Shown piece after piece: positions 23,791 through 28,657 of a DNA stretch of 28,657 nt. A program made the position numbers and the translations under genes. The stretch's first letter is position 1. Each line of letters begins with the position of its first letter. The stretch is from a virus, in the IMG/VR virus record IMGVR_UViG_3300042516_003293, positions 1 to 28,657 of that record, one strand, 5' to 3'. The notes under the pieces were generated by a model. The model had not been told where the DNA came from, ran no database searches, and saw nothing but the letters and a program-made list of their open reading frames with translations.

Positions 23791-23803
23791 ATAGTCGCCA
23801 TCC

Positions 23804-23812
23804 GCTACACTG
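23804..23812 (+). promoter_or_regulatory. Late promoter-like site before the GT-MT gene
   Basis: GCTACACTG matches the late motif except for the second base. The -10 hexamer TACACT is 23 bases before the ATG at 23834. Confidence 0.4.
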
Positions 23813-23833
23813 TAACCAGATTCAGACCAGCGC

Positions 23834-25432
23834 ATGCGCTTACATTTGGTCGGCATATTCCACACCAAGCATAAAGCATCATTTAGCCACTGCGCCTTTA
23901 CCGGTAAAGCGCTGCGCTTTCCCAAGATGATGCAAAAATATGGTCATCATGTCATTGAATACAGCAACGAAGGCAGTGAAAGCACGGCGGACGAACACGT
24001 GCAAATACTGAATGCCAGTGAGTTTGATGCACTGTATGGATCACGCAAGTCAACTGACTTTTATGGCGACGATGCCACTATAGGAAGCGCTGGACATACT
24101 GCTTTTGAATCTCGCCTGGTTGATGAACTCAGGGAACGCATTCAACCTCAGGACATCGTGTGTCATCCGTTTGGCCACGCCCACCAGCGCCTGATGGAAG
24201 AATTCCCCGATAACCAACATGTAGAAACCGGTATTGGATATCCGACGCTGATGCCATCCAGCTTCAGGATATTTGAAAGCTATGCCTGGATGCACTACCA
24301 TCAGGGCAAGGAAAACAGAAATGGTCGCAACTATGAATGGGTTGTACCAAATTACTACGACTTGGATGATTGGGATCCGAACTACGAGCCTGGTCAATAC
24401 TACGCGTTCTTGGGACGTATCACCAGCCTGAAGGGCATGGATACGTTGCGTGCCATGGCTGACTACCTGAGGTATCCAATCGTCCTGCACGGCCAAGGGA
24501 GCCCAGACAAGTGGGCTCATCCCAACATCGAATACAAAGGCCCCCTGAGTGGTCGTGCCCGCAGTAACTTCTTGGGTGGTGCCAGGGCGCTGCTTGCACC
24601 AACGGTATTTACTGAGCCATTTTGTGGCATGGCCGTTGAGGCAATGTTGTGTGGGACGCCTGTCATCTCAGTGGATTACGGGGCGATGACGGAAACCGTG
24701 CAGCCGGGGATGGGTTTCCGTTGTCACACCCTGCAGGACTGGTTGGAAGCAGCCGATGCGGTTGGCGACCTGGACAGGAAGTTTATCGCCGATACCGCCC
24801 GTGCCAAATACAGCCTGGAAGCGTGTGGTGCCAAATACGACAAAATCTTCAGGCAAATAAATGATCTGTATCGTAAGGGATGGTACGAAGTAAGTTATTT
24901 CAACTATACGGAAATCGAAACAGAAGAAAAGCCCTTTGCTGATCGCCTGGCGGCATGGATAAAAGAAAACATCGGTCCAGTCCATTGCCTGGATATTGGA
25001 TGCGGTCCAGGGACGTATGTTCGCTCACTTCGTAATCTCGGATTGGAAGCCGTTGGTATTGATATCGATGAACGCGTCGACAGCATACCGCATCTGTATC
25101 GACGTAGCATGTTTGACAGCAAGGCGACGGCAGAATTGGTGCTATGTCTTGAGGTCGCCGAACATATTGACAAGGAACTATCGGCAGAGGTTGCTCGCTC
25201 TGTATGCGATAGCGTCAGGAGACCGGGTATCTTGATATGGTCTGCAGCCCACCCAGGTCAAGGCGGCGTCGGACATGTTAACTGCCAACCAAAGGAATTC
25301 TGGCAGGAACTGTTGGAAGCCAATGGTCTTGTGCGTGACGAAAAGCTTGAAACTGAAATGATCGAGTATTTATCAAACGGTTACCATATGGGATGGTTTG
25401 TTCAAAATGCAATGATATTCAAAAAGCCATAA
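23834..25432 (+). CDS. Fused GT-B glycosyltransferase and SAM methyltransferase (532 aa)
   Basis: Residues about 1-365 are a GT4-like glycosyltransferase: YYAFLGRITSLKG (near 189-201) is the donor-site loop with the KG pair, and EPFCGMAVEAMLCGTPV (near 261) holds the E-x7-E motif, with Cys where most families have Gly. Residues about 370-532 are a class I methyltransferase: motif I LDIGCGPGTY (near 386) binds S-adenosylmethionine, the acidic end of strand 2 is GIDIDE, and LCLEVAEHI follows. One polypeptide could thus transfer and methylate a sugar. It sits inside the fibre module, between a Gly-rich protein and a Thr-rich collagen, so a virion fibre is the likely substrate; host surface glycan is the alternative. 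No Shine-Dalgarno sequence. Confidence 0.85.
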   Translation: MRLHLVGIFHTKHKASFSHCAFTGKALRFPKMMQKYGHHVIEYSNEGSESTADEHVQILNASEFDALYGSRKSTDFYGDDATIGSAGHTAFESRLVDELRERIQPQDIVCHPFGHAHQRLMEEFPDNQHVETGIGYPTLMPSSFRIFESYAWMHYHQGKENRNGRNYEWVVPNYYDLDDWDPNYEPGQYYAFLGRITSLKGMDTLRAMADYLRYPIVLHGQGSPDKWAHPNIEYKGPLSGRARSNFLGGARALLAPTVFTEPFCGMAVEAMLCGTPVISVDYGAMTETVQPGMGFRCHTLQDWLEAADAVGDLDRKFIADTARAKYSLEACGAKYDKIFRQINDLYRKGWYEVSYFNYTEIETEEKPFADRLAAWIKENIGPVHCLDIGCGPGTYVRSLRNLGLEAVGIDIDERVDSIPHLYRRSMFDSKATAELVLCLEVAEHIDKELSAEVARSVCDSVRRPGILIWSAAHPGQGGVGHVNCQPKEFWQELLEANGLVRDEKLETEMIEYLSNGYHMGWFVQNAMIFKKP

Positions 25433-25465
25433 CTACTGGTTAGAATTGAAAGTAACTGGCTATAC

Positions 25466-25474
25466 GGTAAACTA
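25466..25474 (+). promoter_or_regulatory. Late promoter motif before the 25494 gene
   Basis: GGTAAACTA, -10 hexamer TAAACT, 21 bases before GTG 25494. Confidence 0.55.
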
Positions 25475-25493
25475 ATCTAGTTGAAATATTTCT

Positions 25494-25826
25494 GTGGTTC
25501 CAGGTCGATACGATATTACAGTCCATCAAAGGGCAACCTTTGAGCGCCAAATCACTCTTGGTATCGACCTGAGTGGCCATGCTGTTTACGCACAGATCTG
25601 GGACTCACTAAAAAGACGAAAGAAAATAGCTGATTTTGAAATAACGATAACGAATGCCGCCACTGGTGAGTTTTTGATGGCACTAAGCTGGGAAGATACG
25701 ACGCCACTCAGGAAAGGAGCTGTTTGGGATTTAATGGTTGAATACGCAGATAACAGCAGGGATTACTGGCTGGAAGGCTCTGTTTCCATTGATCCTGGTT
25801 TAACCGCTCCAGAGGATGCAGGCTGA
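25494..25826 (+). CDS. Fibre-module beta-sandwich protein (110 aa)
   Basis: A 110-residue protein starting with GTG and running [17 protein letters not shown]. The pattern, an opening strand with ATF, a central [18 protein letters not shown], and a final [15 protein letters not shown], is that of small phage proteins found beside tail fibres, sometimes as the N-terminal domain of baseplate or fibre proteins (BppU-like, from memory). It probably attaches the collagen protein encoded next, since its TGA shares a base with that ATG. There is no Shine-Dalgarno sequence; the start is supported by the promoter motif. Confidence 0.65.
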   Translation: MVPGRYDITVHQRATFERQITLGIDLSGHAVYAQIWDSLKRRKKIADFEITITNAATGEFLMALSWEDTTPLRKGAVWDLMVEYADNSRDYWLEGSVSIDPGLTAPEDAG

Positions 25827-26980
25827 TGCCCGATATTACCGTACAAATTGTCACCAATGTCGCTGCTGTTGCAGTTGGCGCTGATGCCGTTGTTGAAACA
25901 GTAACGATTTCTGACGTTGGCCCGCAAGGCCCACAGGGTGCTTCTGGGCCCACTGGCGTACAGGGTGCAACCGGCGTGATGGGGTCTACTGGTGCCCAGG
26001 GGGCAACCGGCTCTGTCGGGCCTACCGGCGACGTGGGCGTGACCGGCGTTACTGGTGTCACCGGTGCCACTGGTATCACTGGAGCCACTGGTGTTACGGG
26101 TGACGCTGGCGCTACTGGCATAGCGGGAGTCACGGGTGCCACTGGTGTGGGAATCACAGGACCAACAGGTGCCACAGGTGTAGGAATAACAGGTGCCACA
26201 GGAGTTGTTGGAATTACGGGAGCAACAGGTGTTCAAGGTACTACAGGTGCTACAGGCGTCGCGGGTCCCACTGGTGCAACCGGCGTTGGCGTGACCGGAG
26301 CTACCGGCGTCGGCGTAACTGGTGCCACGGGTGTTGCTGGTGTTACTGGCGCTACGGGCGCTGTTGGTGCAACTGGCGTTGGTATGACCGGCGACCCAGG
26401 TGCCGACGCACTCTGGAACTTCCGGGGATCGTATAACGGTGGCCTGGACTACGCAGTCGGCGATGTTGCGACCTATGACGGGGAGACCTGGTACCGGATC
26501 AACGCCAATGGTGGCAACGTCGGTGACACGCCATCCGAGGGAACTTTCTGGACCAAGCTCGCGGCGCGTGGCCAAGATGGAGGAGGAGGTGGTGGTGGTG
26601 GTGGATCGCTAGGCTCCACAACCCTGTCTTATACCACGCCACTACTTGCTGCCGGGGACTACGATGACATCACCCTGGCGGGTGGCAATGTATTTAACCT
26701 GCTGGCGATTGGCGCATCTACGCCCGCATGGATTCGTGTTTACGGAACATCTACCGCTAGAGCTGCCGATACCAGAACCGCCCCTGGGGGAATTCCTCCT
26801 GGGTCGGGAAATGATTACTATGCCGAATTGGCAACTGTTGCATCCCCTCAAACCATCAGGTTTTCCCCGGTACCAGTGGTACAGGGAACATCTGGGAATG
26901 CTTATGTGCGGGTCAAAAACCTGGATGACTCTGCACAGGCAATAGAAATCGACTTTACTGTTCTGACTCTGGAATCCTGA
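25826..26980 (+). CDS. Collagen-like fibre with carbohydrate-binding module (384 aa)
   Basis: Residues 1-31 are a short beta-like head. Residues 32-194 are Gly-X-Y triplets, Thr-rich in the Y position, with five one-residue breaks of the form GAT-GV-GxT. Residues about 195-248 resemble a CBM5/12-type carbohydrate-binding module: [20 protein letters not shown], then [10 protein letters not shown] poly-Gly hinge of at least nine Gly follows, and residues about 262-384 form a beta domain ([19 protein letters not shown]) that I recall from cyanophage-type structural proteins. It is coupled to the 25494 gene. Likely a second trimeric fibre that touches host surface sugars. Confidence 0.82.
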   Translation: MPDITVQIVTNVAAVAVGADAVVETVTISDVGPQGPQGASGPTGVQGATGVMGSTGAQGATGSVGPTGDVGVTGVTGVTGATGITGATGVTGDAGATGIAGVTGATGVGITGPTGATGVGITGATGVVGITGATGVQGTTGATGVAGPTGATGVGVTGATGVGVTGATGVAGVTGATGAVGATGVGMTGDPGADALWNFRGSYNGGLDYAVGDVATYDGETWYRINANGGNVGDTPSEGTFWTKLAARGQDGGGGGGGGGSLGSTTLSYTTPLLAAGDYDDITLAGGNVFNLLAIGASTPAWIRVYGTSTARAADTRTAPGGIPPGSGNDYYAELATVASPQTIRFSPVPVVQGTSGNAYVRVKNLDDSAQAIEIDFTVLTLES

Positions 26981-26982
26981 TC

Positions 26983-28029
26983 ATGGCTGTTACCAAGCAA
27001 ACCTACACGCTCTCGGCAGGCTGGACAGCCTCACAACTGACTGGTATTTACCGGTCGGCGTTCATCGACGCTGGGTTGATGACCGAGTGGTACGACTCAT
27101 TCAACAACTCAAATAATTTTCCGGTCAGAGTACTGGAGGTGGATTACGACCCCACAAAGACCTACGGAAAAACCTACTACGTTTTTTACTTTGAGGGGAC
27201 AACCTGGGTCGGGGTGTCTGTGTGCAGCGGGTGGGATGCAACCAACCATGTCCCCACTGGAACTCAGTCTCTCGATTACCACGTACTGCCCAACAGTGTT
27301 TATACCGTAGGCAGCCTTCTGTTTACTAGCAGGATCGAGCTTAACACGAACGCCGGAGCCGAGTTAAGGCTCGTTCGGTATACATCGGGTGCTGATGTTA
27401 ACCAGAGTTGGTTTATGTTGTACCACTCAGGTACTTCTCGTAGCCGACCCTTTACCATACTGCATGCAAACACCTCGCTCTACTCTTGGCTGGATCTTAA
27501 CAAGGGAATTGTCAGCGGATTTATCGAGTTGTATACCTTCGTCTCTAATAGGAGTGGATTCTTAAGCTTCAGGATGCCCGAGAACATACGCAGATCACTG
27601 CTTACGGGTTACGCACTAAGAGGAAGTCCCGGCAGTGGCAGCGGAAATGGTATTTTCCACAATATAAACTTTTATACCCACTCTTATGGCGCCCTGGGGT
27701 ATCAGAATAACTCGGCAGGTCCTAACTATTCAAACATGGGTAGTGGTTATCTCGCCTGCACCCTCCTGCCCATAGGATTTTCCAGCACCAACCCAGCCTT
27801 TACCTCGGACTACGTCCCAATTTGCTCGGGGGTGCCGTGGTCGGCATTTGCATCGACCCCACTGGCTGCTGATTTTGGCATGTACATGCACTACGCCAAT
27901 AACAATATCACCCTGCTTGATACATTTGTCGTCAGTTCGGGTGTCGAGGAATGGGAAACCGTAACCTATGAAAACAATGGCGCCGTTAATGACGGGGCCT
28001 CACCTGTGTTCCTGGCGAGGGTGGTGTGA
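26983..28029 (+). CDS. Structural protein of the fibre module, unknown function (348 aa)
   Basis: A 348-residue protein two bases after the collagen fibre gene. It begins TKQTYTLSAGWTASQLTGIY and is beta-rich with many Tyr, Ser, Asn and Gly, without signal peptide, coiled coil or catalytic motif. The pattern (a short SAGWTASQL head helix, then FIDAGLMTEWYDSF) looks like virion proteins I recall from aquatic phages, function unknown. The position next to a fibre and the composition suggest a receptor-binding or fibre-associated role. Its TGA overlaps the next ATG by one base, so expression is coupled. Confidence 0.6.
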   Translation: MAVTKQTYTLSAGWTASQLTGIYRSAFIDAGLMTEWYDSFNNSNNFPVRVLEVDYDPTKTYGKTYYVFYFEGTTWVGVSVCSGWDATNHVPTGTQSLDYHVLPNSVYTVGSLLFTSRIELNTNAGAELRLVRYTSGADVNQSWFMLYHSGTSRSRPFTILHANTSLYSWLDLNKGIVSGFIELYTFVSNRSGFLSFRMPENIRRSLLTGYALRGSPGSGSGNGIFHNINFYTHSYGALGYQNNSAGPNYSNMGSGYLACTLLPIGFSSTNPAFTSDYVPICSGVPWSAFASTPLAADFGMYMHYANNNITLLDTFVVSSGVEEWETVTYENNGAVNDGASPVFLARVV

Positions 28030-28211
28030 TGGCGATATTCAACATCTCCGGCCCATCCGTTAACCAGAATGTCTCAAACCAACTGACCGCAGTTTCTGTT
28101 AATGCGATCAGAGTCAAGACAATAAGTGCCTCGTTATCAACCAAGATAACAATGGGTGCCCCCCCTGAACTTCCCTTGGTCGGTCAGATCTGGCCCCTCG
28201 GATTAGTCTGA
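28029..28211 (+). CDS. Small fibre-module protein (60 aa)
   Basis: I chose ATG 28029 over GTG 28026 because it gives the TGATG one-base overlap used by its neighbours. The 60-residue protein alternates Val, Ser, Asn and Thr like a set of beta strands and ends in PLVGQIWPLGLV. The next gene begins with nearly the same element, PLVGQIYPLG. Function unknown; it may be an adaptor strand for the LamG-like protein that follows, or the remnant of a duplicated head. Confidence 0.6.
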   Translation: MAIFNISGPSVNQNVSNQLTAVSVNAIRVKTISASLSTKITMGAPPELPLVGQIWPLGLV

Positions 28212-28657
28212 TGGCACCATACACTCCACTTGTTGGCCAGATATACCCGCTAGGTCGCCCCCAAGCTCAACGTACAAACAGGTACAGGTTGGCGCTTGAT
28301 CCTGGGTCGTATTCCCTGGTGGGTTCAAACCCTGCGGTGACAAGTGATGCCATAACACCAGATCCTTATTTTAGTTCAGTGGTATTACTGCTGGACATGG
28401 AAGGCCCTAATGGTAGCGGTACCTTCATAGACCGTAGTTCAGGGAACAAGACCGCAACACTTGTCGGCAGTCCGACTATTGTAAATACGCAAGCCAGACA
28501 GGGTGACACCAGCTTTTTTGCCAACGGTGGTCCCTACTTGGAATACAGTGGGTCCAGTGATTTTACTTTTCCTGGAGATTTTACAGTAGAGTGCTGGGTG
28601 TGGGGCAGCAGTCCGCAAGTGACTTCATATCCGACCGTCTTTGAACTTGGTTATTAC
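28211..28657 (+). CDS. LamG-like structural protein, cut by the window edge
   Basis: The reading frame starts at ATG 28211, overlapping the previous TGA by one base, and is open for 149 codons to the end of the window. It begins MAPYTPLVGQIYPLGRPQ. From residue about 54 the pattern is that of a LamG/concanavalin A-like jelly roll: VVLLLDMEGPNGSGTFIDRS, then GDTSFFANGG, YLEYSG and FTFPGDFTVECWVW. Such domains sit in phage fibres and bind sugars. The C-terminus is missing. Confidence 0.75.
   Translation, partial: MAPYTPLVGQIYPLGRPQAQRTNRYRLALDPGSYSLVGSNPAVTSDAITPDPYFSSVVLLLDMEGPNGSGTFIDRSSGNKTATLVGSPTIVNTQARQGDTSFFANGGPYLEYSGSSDFTFPGDFTVECWVWGSSPQVTSYPTVFELGYY

Noticed and set aside
26578-26612. 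Phase-variable microsatellite (GGA/GGT repeats)
   Set aside because: The unit is three bases, so slippage only changes the poly-Gly hinge length and cannot switch the gene off.
1-28657. tRNA genes, integrase or attachment site
   Set aside because: I looked for cloverleaf patterns and recombinase motifs and found none I could support.

Overview
This window is part of the late (virion) region of a long-tailed, non-contractile phage (siphovirus type). I see a tail tube protein, a 1589-residue tape measure, a tail assembly chaperone pair made by a -1 frameshift, a scaffold and an HK97-fold-like capsid protein, but no tail sheath. A cyanobacterial host fits but is not proven. Most late genes have no Shine-Dalgarno sequence, the late promoters look like -10 elements without a -35, and the HNH enzyme and fibre modules resemble, from memory, proteins of cyanophages.

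Layout. Positions 1-1086 hold three small minus-strand genes separated by four identical copies of a 33-bp imperfect palindrome; each gene ends on or next to a copy. From 1290 on, genes run on the plus strand: a zinc-ribbon protein (1290), neck and tail-completion proteins (1515, 2018), and the chaperone with an A AAA AAG slippery site (2638-3854). A minus-strand islet follows (HNH endonuclease, a 29-residue ORF, an 87-residue protein). Then come a tail-terminator candidate (4732), tail tube (5301), tape measure (6055), distal tail and hub-like proteins (10824, 11575), two related small structural proteins, and a LamG-like protein (15089). Scaffold (16869) and major capsid protein (17796) lie after the tail genes. 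The rest, 18873 to the right edge, is a host-attachment module: three collagen-like fibres, a glycine-rich tip-like protein, a fused glycosyltransferase-methyltransferase, and LamG-type or unknown structural proteins. Terminase, portal and protease are not in the window.

Expression. A nine-base motif, GG-N-A-N-N-(A/C)-T-(A/G), lies upstream of nearly every late gene that does not overlap its neighbour, usually 20-36 bases before the start. It also precedes the minus-strand islet genes. I read it as the late promoter. Tail tube, scaffold and capsid genes each have their own strong intrinsic terminator and richer codon usage, so they look like separately tuned high-output units. The early-type gene at 822-977 instead has a near-consensus TTGACA-17-TACAAT promoter.

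The most interesting points are the late-promoter array, the repeat-bounded cassettes with hairpins over their ribosome sites, the undeclared frameshift, and the pairing of threonine-rich collagen fibres (one with regular one-residue interruptions) with a fused sugar-transferase and methyltransferase.
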